DNA from: Endothia cerciana
Lineage: Eukaryota; Ascomycota; Sordariomycetes; Diaporthales; Cryphonectriaceae
DNA length: 64,000 nucleotides
Direction of reading: 5' to 3'
NCBI GenBank assembly: GCA_026119935.1
Contig: JALRMH010000001.1
Span: 1,984,001-2,048,000 of the forward strand
Below the pieces are notes generated by a model, which worked only from the letters and a program-made list of their open reading frames with translations, made no database searches and was not told the origin of the DNA. This document shows positions 32,701 to 44,923 of this stretch, in pieces; the first letter of the stretch is position 1, and every line of letters begins with the position of its first letter. The translations under genes were made by a program, and so were the position numbers.

Positions 32701-35700
32701 CAGTCGCCCCTAGGTTCCTGGGCAGCTTCGGAGCAGGTCATGGCGTGGTCAGGCCCCACTAGGCTACAGTTGCTCGCTCAGGCCCCAATTAAGGAGTTGG
32801 ACCAGTAATTACTGAGCCCCGCGACGCCGTCCAGACGCGACAAGTCTGGATGGACGTGAATCCCGGCCGGAAAGCGCCGGGGCCTACAACGGGTATGAGC
32901 TCGAATACCGTGGTCGAGATTTGATACTCCAAATTCAGAATTCTCCGGCCATGTCTAACAGCTTCAGGAAGTCGTCATGGCAGGTGTGGCGTGATGCGAG
33001 TCATACACCGGGGCGGCTGACGGAGCCTGGTTATGACTTGTCGAACATGAGGCGTCTGGAGGTCGTCGCGGTATGCGTCGAGGGGGACAAAAACTTTTTC
33101 TTTCCCGCCGCTATTCCCACCAGCGGTTTCTCTTCCCATGTCATTTGGTGCCTGAAGCACCGCGCAGATCGGGTTCTCCACCCACCACTGCAACAACCTA
33201 TCCACAGTCCGCATGATTATCTCGGAACATCGGGGTGAGCAGCCTTACACGCATTCAATCTCTCAGTCAGCATGTCGATAATCCACAAAGCTAGTGTCGC
33301 ATTCAAAGTTTCTCATGGAGGTCTCGTCTCTCAACTCTTGGCAGCGAAGGAATGTCTGAAGCTGTCCATGTTCTCACAATTCGATGCAGCCGAGCTGTTC
33401 AGCGCAGCGCTAAGGTCGCAGGATCAGTCCTGGACCGGCAGGTCAGGTCTTGCCAGGGGCAGCCCTGCATACTTTCTAGGCCGGGATTTGCGATAATCGA
33501 TAAAAGGTTTAACGGTTGTTTTTTTCTTTTTGGCCCTGTCCACAAAGCACTCAAGCCTTTCTTTCTTGGTGATCACCTCAAAGTACGCATGCACAGGTTT
33601 GGAACACGCTCGACGTGCAGCTTCGATCCGTGTCATGTGTTGAAAATTACGCATCAGGACAATAGCGGTCTGGTCCTGTGCGATCTCGTCAGCACCAGCC
33701 CTCTGACCATGGAGCAAATCCGGCTTCAACATGATTTGCCCCTGCATGCAGACTACAACCCCTGCGCTCAAGATGTCAGCTCAAGTGCATTGGTCTCCAT
33801 CAGACTTGCATCCTCGAGGCTGCCATCGTCATGTCATCAACAATGTTCCAATCAGACCCCAGAATGAAGAGGTTCTTTGCTCCTTCAAACCCGTGAAGTT
33901 CTCTCCATCCCGTTGAAGACCTTCGTATTGGTACACCTGTAACACTTTGTCGCCTAGCCATGGTTGCGGGGTGGCATCAGAGACTTGTGCAATGGACTGG
34001 GTTCATCCAACCATCGCGCCCATGTGCTCAGGAGAACGACGGCGACAGTTTGGGCTTCCTTGAGAGGGTTTGTCGTCATCAGTCTATGTAGGCCCCTGCA
34101 GCCAATGAGGTGACTATGATAGCAACGATCACGACCTCGGGATTCCCGCCCGCTTCGGTCATTCGCACATTGTTTACGGCGACCTACCTGGCAGCTCTTC
34201 CAGAAACCCCTAGATCTGCTCTATCGACGTTACTGACCCCTAGGTCCAGTCGAAGAGCAGATGATGGCATTAAATCTCTAGCTCGGAAAGCTGTCGAACC
34301 TTGATTTTAGTTAACGCTGCCTCGGGCTCCGTCCTGCCGTGCTCAATCGGCGATGTGGGGCATGTCAAATGTAGGCCGGGTTTTGTGAGAGAGCGCTCGA
34401 GATCCGGGATGATGCTGCTCGACTTTCGAAGTCAATGGTCAATGAGCTGCCATTCGGCGAGGTGCCAACCGTGTCTCGGGGCGACGGATAGGCGTCGCAT
34501 TCAGGCAGGAGGGGTCCATAGTTCAGGAGCTCTCTCCATGAAGGCTATGGTCCAAAGTGCACCATGCCGGCTCCCATTGTTTCCAGCCATGTCAGACTTC
34601 CAGACCGGCAGAGATTCACACGTCTGGCAGCCGGGCAGGGGATCTCGCATCGACCGGATGATTGGTAGTCGGTCGTCGAGGCAAGGCACCGGTTTAGCCA
34701 TACCTTCGAAAGTGCTGTGCAAGGCAGATATTAGTAGACTCGCTGGGTGATGGGATCTTCCGTTATGGTCCTTAGCGTCCTCGTGTGGTGTGCGGATGGG
34801 CGACCTCACCAGAACCGGTCGAGGATGGGTTTGGGGGCCAGGAAGCGCATATAGGTTATCTAACCAGCAGTCCTACATGTTTATTCGTCTCGGTCCCCGG
34901 CTGAGGGCCGCTGTGCCCACAAGTCTTCCGGAAGGTTCGAGGCTCTGGATTTGCGTGGATGGCGAGGCCCCATTACTATCTACTGATGGGCCTGCGCCCC
35001 CGGCACATCTGACTTCGAAGATGCGATCTTCCCTTTGCGCATTGCTCACTCACCCGGGGCGATGCGGTGGGTGTACAGCGGGCCTGGGACCACCTTCCCT
35101 GCCTTCAGCCAAATCTCTTTGACTCATGAGATCCGGACAACCTTTCTAGCTTCCAGCTTGAGCGGTGCTATCTCGTGATGGAGAAGGCAAGGGAAAGAAT
35201 GCGATATGAACGGCCCTGGACCGGATCACCGAAAGCACGGAGGGGAGCGTGAGCACGAGGAAGTCAGGCCATGCCACTGAATGTCATTTTCTGGCTCAAG
35301 CTACAGCTGCTCTCCCGAGCATGATGTTTTCCACCCACATCGTCACGTCTGATATTGTTTTCTCACTATCATGGTGACTGTAATATCCGTTGATGCCCTG
35401 TTCCATGTTGCCTCATCGTAAACAAGCTAGGCACATCAAGACATAAAGTGGGCTCTGCAACTCGTGGGGTGCCGCGCCACAGCAAAGAACAAAACCTTCC
35501 ACAATGATGAACTCGTCCTGCATCCGGCAGCCATTGTGTCAGACCGCACCTGACACTTGTTGTATCGACACGAACTATGCACATTCCCGGGCTCTCTGCC
35601 GACATCTCAAAGGAGACTGTAGTATCTGGGCCTCAGAATCTGGGCAGGGCTGTACCAACTCGGTCAGATTTCCGGCCGCAGCCGTTGCAGTACCTGCTTT

Positions 35701-36071
35701 CTAGAGATTCTCGCGTCGCAACAGTTTTGCCCAGAGATATGCAGATCCTGATGGCACCCTTCCGGTGGGCAAGCGGCGAGGAAATGGCTGGAATATTCTA
35801 CATGTCCCAGCTCCTACTACTGGTCGACCCAGGTTGCTCTTGCTGCTCGCTAAACGCGCCAACCACGCCATTTTCATCCTCCTGCGGGGACCGCGTCCGT
35901 GTGCATCACCACATCATCATTCGGAGCTATTGGCCTCATGGAAGGCAGGCCTTCGTGGCCGGTTGAAGGAGCATTATCGAAGTTGACGTCCTCATAGGCG
36001 GAGGCTGCGACCGATGGCGGGCCCTCGGACAAGAGCGGCTCTCGCTGACATAGATGTAGGTCAAAGGGCCC
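29759..36071. other. Gene desert, part 2
   Basis: No gene I can support. The longest frame is a 351-codon plus-strand ORF (30772-31827), which begins with a non-ATG codon and looks like a chance frame. Composition is near that of the flanks, so this is neither an AT-rich centromere-like block nor strongly RIP-mutated DNA. Confidence 0.45.
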
Positions 36072-39000
36072 CTACCTCGCTGGACGCTGAGATGCTTCGG
36101 CCTCAGAGACTTCGACAAACGGATCATAAGTAGTGCTGTGCACATAAGTCGACGTCCCCGGTAGATCAGCACGCTCAGCTGCTATCTCGTCAGGCAATGT
36201 AAACCTGACGCGCTTTGCTGGACGCTCCTCCCGCCCGGTCTCAGGGGCTCTGGCCTTGCGAGACTTGAACGGCGCATTCTTTGGCAGGCTGTCCAGCATC
36301 CGCATATTGTATTCATGGCCAGAGGTGTGCGGCGAGAGGTCAATGGCGGCTTCTAGCACCCTCTGTGAAGTGAAGGGTCGAAAGTAAGGCGCTGCCGGTC
36401 GAGGTGACTGTGCCGGTGACGGTGGATCGCATCCCATCAATAGCCAGCGCTGAGGTGAGTGGTGCACCTCGCTTTCATGTCCCTTGTTGAGCTCATCCAG
36501 GCCGTGGCTTAGGGCGAGGGCTCTCTCAATCAGCGTTGGCCCCCGCGTGACCAGAGATGTTTGGGTAGATGACGGAAACGAAGCCACCCCCTTGGGCTGG
36601 TAATCTCCTTCATCCTTGACAACCTCGTGGTATTCTTGTTCGTCAGAATCACCTTCCAGATCCTGTCTGCCAGACATACTCGCGCTGCCCATTCGGCTGA
36701 GAGCAGGGGGAGGATTGTGCTTCATGGCTTCTCTGATCATATGGCGGGCGGATTTGATCATTTGATGGCACTCAGGAACTAGTACGTCTGTCAAAGAGTT
36801 AGCAAGATAGTCATACAGGTGTAGGGTTTGATACCGTCCCAAAGATAGGCTCAAGTGCACTTACCGGTTGCTTTGCGCTCTGTGCGGAAACCAGAAGCGA
36901 CATCGAAAAGTTCAGGACGCAAGTGGACTGCCCTTCCACGCACATAGCGAGGTCGAGCAATGACTAGTCTTCTCTCTACGATTATGCCTTGTGCAGTATG
37001 GTTGCAAAGCTCCCCGGCTCGGGTTCCCGTCTGCCTCGTCTTCATAATAGGTAGAGAGACCGTTTGAAGTGAATGGGACATGGGCATTTCTGGGACCAGG
37101 TCTCGGAAATACCTCTCAAACTCCTTCTCATGCTCTTTGTCCTTGTCTGAGGTCCCAGCGTAGATCATCAGATCTGATTGGGTCTCAGAGTTTCTTTGAG
37201 AATACACTTCTCGTTGTGCTAACTGTAAGGAAAGCCACTTCATGCGATCCTTGAGAAGGCACATGGTTTTCCAGAAAAGCACGATATTTGCTGCTGATAG
37301 AGCCAAAATGATGGCTGTCTTTGGTATTCTGGGATCCCCGTAAGACTTCTTTGACTTCTTGATGTCGTAGTACTCGAAGGCCCCTGATACGGTCGATATT
37401 CGCAACCAAAAGCACGCATCACTGGTATCGTCACTGGGCAGTCCTACGGATGCCGCGATTTGTTTGATTTGTTGCTGGCCAGTGGACCCCATGTAGTACT
37501 TAGCCCGTCCTCGGGCTCTGGCCCTGGCCCAGACAAAGTTCTCCACATCACCTTTGATGTCCCTGACCCATGAATTCCATCTCGCTCTTGGGCTGGTGTG
37601 TATGGGGAGCGATCGAGACTCCGGAATGCCCTGCGTGCCGGACGGGGTTGGCAGGTTGCTATCTCTGGTAGTCGTACTGGAGAGGCTGCTTGTGGACAGG
37701 TTCTTGTTGCTCCAGTTATTCTGGAATGGTGCAAGAAAATGCTCCCTCTCGCAGAAGCGTAAAAAATGTGTAATGTGGATGAACGTTTTTGCGTTTTCTT
37801 TTAGCAAGGCGAACTTCTCTAGTTGCTCGTCAGTTGATCATCGCCAATTAGTAACATCGACTCGATGAGCATACTTGCTCCTAAGACAATTCTACGCTGC
37901 TGTCTGCCCACGTCGAGAAACTTGACACCACTCACACCGGTGTTGTCATGCGTCGGTCTCGCGATCAACAACGCTGTGCGATTATGATCGTGGTCGCCTT
38001 CTCGGAAGGGTTGATTGTTGGTCTGTGGAGGGGGTTTGTAGAGGCTGAGAGTGTCACCTGTGAACTCTCGTTGCGATGCGAAGAATCCATAGAACCGCTG
38101 AACATCCGCATCGTCCGTTTCTTTGGCAATCCCAGTGATCTTTGCAATGGCTCGCAATTGTTCTCTCCGATCTCTCATGTAACAGAATGCCCTTCCAAAC
38201 AGTGCAATGTTTGAGTAGGTGAGTTCGATGAGTAGATCGTCTGTTTTGACATGTCGCACGTAGTCGTTGATCGACCTCAAATCGCGATATACAGGCACGC
38301 CCTGAGCATCTTGTGATCGGATGATCAAGCGCGAATTGTCTAGCTCCGTGCCGAGTATGCACTTCCATATCTGTCCCAGACCCTTGGAGGTGGCAATAGA
38401 CATGAGCTGAAAGGACAATCCTCCTAAGCCATTCAAGAGGGACTTCTCGGTGAGGCCGCTGAGATCGTTGATCCATCGCTGGCAAAGCAGTGACGACCCG
38501 CGGGTCAAGGATGCCACCGCGGTGCCAGATATGAGATGAATCTGATATTTGGGGACTGGGGGTCTGACGCTGACGCTGGACACGTTGGTCGCGCCAGCGG
38601 GCTGCTGCTCAGTATTGTCACTGGCGGTAGAGCGGAGGTCAATGCTTGGGCTGGCCCCCATATGAAGTGGCCCTTGCCATGCCAAGGCCTCTTCCTGCGA
38701 GGAGGTGATTCCCGAAATCTTGCCATGCCTAACAGCGCGCCAAAGCTCCTTGGTTTCCTCCCGCCACGTCCGTGTATAGCCCTCCAGCTCGATTAGGCGC
38801 TGGTTGTAGGCTCGTTCCAGGTTCTGTTGGCATTGCTGGAGGCGGGAGTCAATTGCGCTCTGTAATTTCTTGGCGACCGTCTCGTTCTCAAGGAAGACCT
38901 GGAGGACTTCGTCATCACTGAGTGTGGTGAGATCAAGGCCAGGTCGACTAGCACGGGAAGGTTCAGTACCCGCGATAGACGCCGCGAGAAGAGGCTGCGC

Positions 39001-39529
39001 GGGCGGCACTGTCGATGACAAGGACATGGCTTGCGCAGGTGGCTGGAGACTATCGCTACGGTCCTCGTGGGGATGGTTTCTGGTGAGCGCTGGAGTGGAT
39101 TTCTCGACCATGCCTGAGGTCATAGTGTTGTTGCTGATGATGGGCTTCGAACGGTCAGGTAGCACCGGTGCATGCGTGTTACTGTTGACAAGCAGGCTCG
39201 GATCGAAGGTGATCGGGGAGGAGGAGTTGCGTCGAACAGGAGGTGGCCGGCCCAGAGTGATGTAACAGTCTGCTGCGTCTCGAAGGTCGAGCTTATTGGC
39301 AGGTAAGGCATCGGGGAATTGGCGATCTTGGACAACGAAGAGTAGATCTAGTGTGGTCGTGTTACTGTTGTAGGCAGTCAGCTCCCTCGATCACTCGTAG
39401 CATCCGTCTTTCATAGAACTGGATGGAGCTGGGTGGCCGTAGACTATGAGAATCGGTGGGGGAGTACCCTGCGGCCTGCGATAGAGGCAATGCGCGAAAT
39501 GCGCGGCTAGATTGCGTGGTGCTACTCAT
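36072..39529 (-). CDS. Uncharacterised large fungal protein with an internally repeated module
   Basis: I do not recognise the family. Four-exon model: 39529-39468, 39364-37875, 37818-36865, 36787-36072, giving 1073 aa. Two introns are well supported: 37819-37874 (GTATGC...CTAG) and 36788-36864 (GTAAGT...GACAG). The first (39365-39467) is tentative. Seen: two regions about 350 residues apart align on Y-x-D-[LI]-[RK]-S, then N-I-x-L-F-x(4)-C-x(3)-D-R-x(3)-L, then a [LV]-[LV]-I-A-R-P motif, indicating an internal duplication. The N-terminal third has a possible coiled coil (KKLQSAIDSRLQQCQQNLE). The C-terminus is Pro-rich with a basic patch (PAKRVRFTLPDE) that could be nuclear targeting. No catalytic motif is visible. 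Confidence 0.72.
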
Positions 39530-40798
39530 CTTATAGGATTTGAGCAAGCCGTGGCGTCGAGACTACTTCGTTGGGAGGGGTTCAATCGGGGCCTGGTGGC
39601 TGGTGGAAACGGGTGGAATGAACGAGGCGAAGGAGGTAGTAAAATAGGGCAGCGACAGATAGATAGACCGAGGCTTGCACCTGAACTGAGTCAAGACTGG
39701 GAGTGAAGGAAGAAAGTTGGTTGCGATAGAGCTGTGATGCAGGTGAGGCTCAGGATTTTGTTCACCTTTGTAGTAGCTGAAGTTTTGAATTCAGGCATGC
39801 CAACATGCACCTACAGTGAAAGGTCGGCTCTGAGATTGCGGACCCTGTCAGTTCTAGAACAATAAAAATGTGACGAATGTCGAATCGGAGTGTATCACCT
39901 TGCAGCAGTCAAAGAAAGCAACGGCATTTCTGCTACGGACTTGGGAAAGGACATCGTCAGCCTTTAGAGAGGGCGGGATTTCTGCCAAATACTCAAGGGC
40001 TAGATTGACGGGTTTCTTCTGCTGCGCGTGCTCAGTCATATGTCACCGCCACATATATTCAGAATCGAGACGCATACCTCGGTTTGATTCCCTTCAGCCA
40101 CGGATCACAGAGGAGAGTCCACGTGTTGGTATAGTCTAATACTTGCAACCCTTTAGACTCGATATCCCCTATATGAACACCTGCTGATACCTGATCCTGG
40201 CTGTCATCGCCCAGAAGGGTGGAAAGCCCGGGCGCAGTCAGTAATCAACTCTTCCTACCTTATGACCAGATCCTTACCATTGCCAATGGACAGCACCTTT
40301 ATGGTATCTCCTAATCCCGGGTCCTGAATACGAGGGTGTCACATTCCGAAGCCCCATCTATTCCAGGAACACACTCATCCTCAGCTCTCTCGCTCGAAGA
40401 TGGAACAACTAGGAACTAGAGGACTGGTGCAGACTTATCCAGTATCATAGCTACAGTGACAGCAACGGAAACAAGTCACTGGCCACAGTACGGCCAAAGG
40501 GCCACTGGGGTTTAGCGAGTTCTGTTGTGGATGTACTCTCTGAGCCCAGGCATTGTCCCAACTCTGCCAGTCAGGCATGCGGGGGACCTCGCCTAGCCAA
40601 AGCAATTCTGTTTTTTACGTTTTACGGCACTAGCCTAAGAAAAAGAAGCGAACGAGGTGAGTAAAAATCTGGGTATCTTTGAGATGGTAGGGAAGAAAAT
40701 GACGAGAGCCGAAGACCACCGGCCGTCTAAACGCCAAGCCATGCCGAATGGTTAAATCATAAAGGTCGTACTGAGGAGCAGAAGCCGCAGGTGGTCGT
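39530..40798. other. Upstream of the 1073-aa gene and 3' flank of BUD23
   Basis: A 61-codon minus-strand frame at 39854-40039 (beginning MTEHAQQKKPVNLALEYL) has a protein-like first 47 residues followed by a GTGATA donor. It could be an upstream exon or small gene, but I cannot connect it. Otherwise nothing seen. Confidence 0.4.
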
Positions 40799-41685
40799 TT
40801 AGAAGTTCGGTCGCCGTTTCCGTCCAGTATACTTGGAGGTGGCTTTGACGATCTTGCCCTTGCGCTCCATCTGCTCCTTTTTCTTGATTATCCAGGCCTT
40901 GCTGCCCTTCTTGATGTCGCCCTTGCCCCCCTTACCGTTCCGTCTCGAGTCCAAGACATCCACGCCATCCATCCCGTCCACCACACCTGTGATGTCCCCC
41001 CCAGTACCGCCCACAGTCAGCACCAGATAGACCTTGACATTTTTTGTCTCGGGATCATCCTCCAGCAAGCCCGCGCCAAAGCCTGCCTTTACGGCAGCCT
41101 GCGTGATCATGTTCCGCTGCTTGTCATTCTTCGGGTAGAACTGACAGACCGCCCTGCCACCTCTCTTGAGGCTCGAGTACAGCCCGTTGAAGAACCTCGA
41201 CAATCTCCCCTCAGGACTCGTCTCGCTGCTCTCGGCGTTACACAGCCACTGTATTGCACTGATGCTGATCGCCGCGTCGAAGGTACCGGCGCGAAACGGC
41301 ACTCCCTGTCCGATGTCCGCGAGCAGCAGGTCGCCCTCGACGTCGCGCTGCAGAGCAACGTCGAGCATGGACGCAGAGACGTCCATTCCCACCCAGACAT
41401 GTGGCCCGCCTTCGTCTTCCGGTACAGAGGAGAGGATCTCGCCTGACAGACCGCTGCCGCAGCCGATGTCGAGGATGAAGGAGGGGGAGTCCAGATTTAG
41501 CAGTTCCAGGGCGCGCCGCGTCATCGAGGCCTGGATGTTTTGAATCCGGCTGCTGGTCGTGTACTTGCGCGCTTCGGTATCATCGTAATGGACGTCGGCA
41601 GCACTGGGGAAATGTTAATTGGGGGCTCGTTAGGCCCCTGGGGGGTGTGCCCAGAGACTTACAGCGTATCCTCGGGACGAGACAT
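40799..41685 (-). CDS. BUD23: 18S rRNA (guanine-N7)-methyltransferase BUD23
   Basis: SAM-dependent methyltransferase that makes m7G in 18S rRNA and is needed for 40S subunit maturation; it works with Trm112 in nucleus and cytoplasm. Two exons: 41685-41663 (23 nt) and 41603-40799, giving 275 aa. The start MSRPEDTL joins AADVHYDDTEARKYT, the conserved N-terminus. SAM motif I is ILDIGCGSGLSGE. The middle has the LLLADIGQGVPFRAGTFDAA and ISAIQWLC segments. The C-terminus is the basic WBS-type domain (SKAWIIKKKEQMERKGK, ending YTGRKRRPNF). Intron 41604-41662 is 59 nt. It is divergent from SVP26 across 372 bp. Confidence 0.95.
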
Positions 41686-42057
41686 CTTCCCAGTCTTCAG
41701 TTGACTTGTCCAGTATTATCAATCCGGCGAGAGGAAGAGTGCGGCTGTCACTTGTCGAGATGTACTGCGGGTTTCTCTTGAAGGGTATCTTGGTGCCCTG
41801 TCGTCGAGAAAAACCCAGGACAGGGACCCGGTAAATTTCTTATCGCGCTTATCACTGCCTGCCGTTCATCCCTGCCAGCGGGAGAAGCTCGGGCCAAGGG
41901 GATCTCTAGGAGGGCTTGCAAGGGAGGCAAGAGGGAACGTCGCGATTCGCTGGCAGAGACCACGGTTCCAGATTGTCGACGAGGGGAGGACTGCAATAGA
42001 TCTTCACAAGACAACCAGACTATGTGTGATCGATAGTACCAGGCCTAGTCTTTCACC
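41686..42057. promoter_or_regulatory. Shared divergent promoter of BUD23 and SVP26
   Basis: The 372 bp between the two start codons must hold both core promoters and both 5' UTRs. Two TTATC (GATA-type) sites lie close together near 41840-41853. No clear TATA box is seen. Confidence 0.6.
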
Positions 42058-42857
42058 ATGTGGATTCTACCGTTAGTCGGAATCCTCGGGTCCATCGTGG
42101 GCTTCTGCTTCCTGACGCTGGCCATAGGCAAGTTTGTTCCGCCATGTTGACTCGGATCACTCTTCGCTGGGTGGCGATGCTAACTCTCACGGACAGCCTC
42201 GGGACTCTACTACCTCTCCGAGCTTGTTGAAGAGCATACCGTCATCTCGAAGCGCCTCCTGACACGCCTCATCTACTTCATCGTCGTCCTTCAGCTTCTA
42301 CTATGCCTCGTGGACAGGTTCCCCTTCTGGTTGACGATGCTGGGCATCGCCTCCCATGTTGTATACCTGGGCAATATGCGGAGATTCCCCTTCGTCGCCC
42401 TGACGGATCCTCTTTTCCTCACATCGTGTGGTATGTGGCTCCTGTCTCGGATCCTATCTGCACGCTTGGAGCACCCCCCAGCTGACCCACGGTGCGCCTA
42501 GTGCTTGTTCTCTTCAACCACGTCGTCTGGTACCGACACTTCTCCGCGCGCCAGAAGAACGCATACTCGAATATGTCCTCTTTCTACGAGACGCCTGAAG
42601 ACATGCCCAGCTTCACCGAGGTCGCCTCCTATTTTGGAATATGCGTGTGGCTGGTGCCATTCGCCCTCTTCGTCAGCTTGAGTGCAAGCGATAATGTGCT
42701 GCCGACGGAGAACCCAGCTGCGGCTGCGGCAGCAAGCGGGGATGGGAGCAAGAGGAAGGCCCAAGGCATGGCCAAAATGCTGGTCGACGGTGCCCGGAAC
42801 GCGATCAGCGAGGTTGGAGTCATGGCGGGCTGGAAGAAGAGAGATGATGGATTCTGA
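42058..42857 (+). CDS. SVP26: ER-Golgi membrane cargo adaptor SVP26/TEX261
   Basis: Small polytopic membrane protein of early Golgi/COPII vesicles; yeast Svp26/Erv26 helps export type II membrane cargo such as mannosyltransferases and alkaline phosphatase. Three exons: 42058-42127, 42197-42430, 42502-42857, giving 219 aa. Seen: the strongly conserved ASGLYYLSELVEEHTVISKR, then FPFWLTMLGIASHVVYL and LTDPLFLTSC, with about four hydrophobic segments and a cytosolic basic tail. The first intron (42128-42196) has a GC donor (ATAG|GCAAGT) and a CAG acceptor; the conserved protein sequence across the junction (LAI-ASGLYY) makes this call firm. The second intron (42431-42501) is GTATGT...CCTAG. Confidence 0.95.
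42128..42196 (+). other. GC-AG intron in SVP26
   Basis: Donor AG|GCAAGT is the classic GC-donor consensus, and the acceptor is GGACAG. The junction restores a highly conserved protein segment. Confidence 0.85.
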
Positions 42858-44923
42858 TATTACGGGTACCAACGTCACCTGGGTTGTGCCAGGGTGTACA
42901 AAAGCTGCCTTCTCATGGGCGTGTCCGCCTCACTATCACTAGAACAGAGCTAGGACAGCCAAAGAATTGGTGAGTATTCCGAGTTACCTCGAGACCCCTA
43001 CTTACATTTGTCGTGCTGTACCTCCATTCTCGCTCAGATAGTATTTGATGAACCTCCGGCTCGGCTGATGTGAAACTCCCTCTGATTGTCATCCTCCTCC
43101 CTTTTTATCCCCTCTCTTTTCCTTCTTCCTCATACATACTATCGGATTCAATAACACAAGGTACTGACAGTGGCATAGATATATGCGATAGCGAGTTCGT
43201 ACCGCGCCCCACGCAATGTTTTCTCCGCTTGACGTTCTGGGTAGATACCCATCGCTATCATTAATACATCCCTTGCGACCTCAGCGCAACACACGACACC
43301 GGTTCGAGAATTACAAGATACTGACGGGCCCCTTCACCTGCCTCGTGTCTGCTCATCCATTTCGCTGGACGTAGACTCCCTTGAATAGCCGAAAACCTTG
43401 CAGACACACACAAGGCACAGCATCGGATATCCGCAGGATCACGATAGTTGTGACGTTTTGATGACAGGTACGGTTCGACGAGGCCATATGTGCGTGCGTG
43501 CGTGTGTGTTGATGCAACCGAAACCGCTACGTTCGACTAGCCGGCCTCATCGAACGTGCACAGCATCGGCCCAAACTTGGTGCAGGTTGGCTCTCGCAAG
43601 CCAGCTCGGCTAGCACCGATTTAGATCACACAAACCAGATCTTACCTATCAGGAACCTGGCGCAATGTGTTCCAAATTCCAAGCCTTTCTTTTCTCACGT
43701 GCCTTCGGAAAGACAATATACCCCACGATGGTCCACAAGTTGGTCTTGGTGGCGCTGCTATGTCCCAACCGAAGAGCTTGGGTTGTGGCGATTTACCTCA
43801 AGCAAACATTCGGCACATCAATCTGCACGTCCGTCGACACCATGGGTCCCTGATCAGATGGAACTGATCACAATTTGGCTGTGGCACTGTACTCGGAACT
43901 GAGCGTCCTTCTTTCGAGAAATCGAAGACGTATAATAATGGATAAGTTCGGCGATGATACTGCGCACGATACTGAGATTCCCGCCGGCATTCTCAATACA
44001 GTGCTCGCGACAATGAGCATTTGGTGCAAGACAGTAGGTCAAGATTGGCAATATTTGACGAGGTACCGTGAATCGCAGAAGACTCCCCGCGGCTTGCTCC
44101 TCGGTCTGAGCTGGGCCTGGAGCTGGGGTTTCCGGGTGCCTCGTGACATGTCCACAGCGCCCAGTGTGAGGTTGCTGGCACGCGTGTCATCCGGCTGAAC
44201 ACGCATGTTGTTGATAATGGCCGTTGTTTTCCTCGCAAAGAATTTGGGCCGAGAATGATGAGACTGACTGTCGGAAGGGAGACCTGACTGGGCAAGTGCT
44301 CTGAGTGAAGCAGAATCACTCATGTCGTCTGGATTGAAAAGACTTCATCGGTTCTGGAGACAACGGCGGCCTTTTTATATTCGGGGCGAACATCTCGAGA
44401 TGCCCCCATCCATCCACATTCATGACTACATACATCTATTGATACCTCTCCCCACTATGAGTCCTAATAATGAAGGCGGCCCGTCTCTACTAGTCTTGTC
44501 CTCCCATGGTTGCTGGCCACAGGGCACGATGAAATCTGCCGCAAGCCAATGAAACGATCCCTTTGGATACGATAGCGCAACTCTGCACCACTTTGCTGGA
44601 ATATATCTCTTGAGAAACATACTACCTACTCCCCAGACCAGTCGCTGCATTACATGCTCGCCTCCGCTCTCATGGCACATAGCTTGTCTTCGTGGCACCA
44701 GACTAGACGCTCGTCCATCCAATTGTCTTATCACTAGATACAAAAGCACACGCGCGCTCGTGCGCACAGATGGTATGAACAGTGTTGTTTGAATTCTCAA
44801 CTAAAAAATCCAGATATGTACACAGAAAAGGTGTCATGACATCCTGATACCGTACGCTATGGATACCTCAACTGGAAACCTTGGAAACAGTTTCCTCAAC
44901 ACCTATACATCACGATGCAATGT
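42858..44923. other. Convergent intergenic region between SVP26 and cellobiose dehydrogenase
   Basis: No gene seen. A short TGCG/TG repeat lies near 43487-43510. Open frames are short, with no domain. Confidence 0.5.

Noticed and set aside
40082..40096. GGTTTGATTCCC, like a tRNA B box
   Set aside because: No matching A box or cloverleaf pairing upstream.
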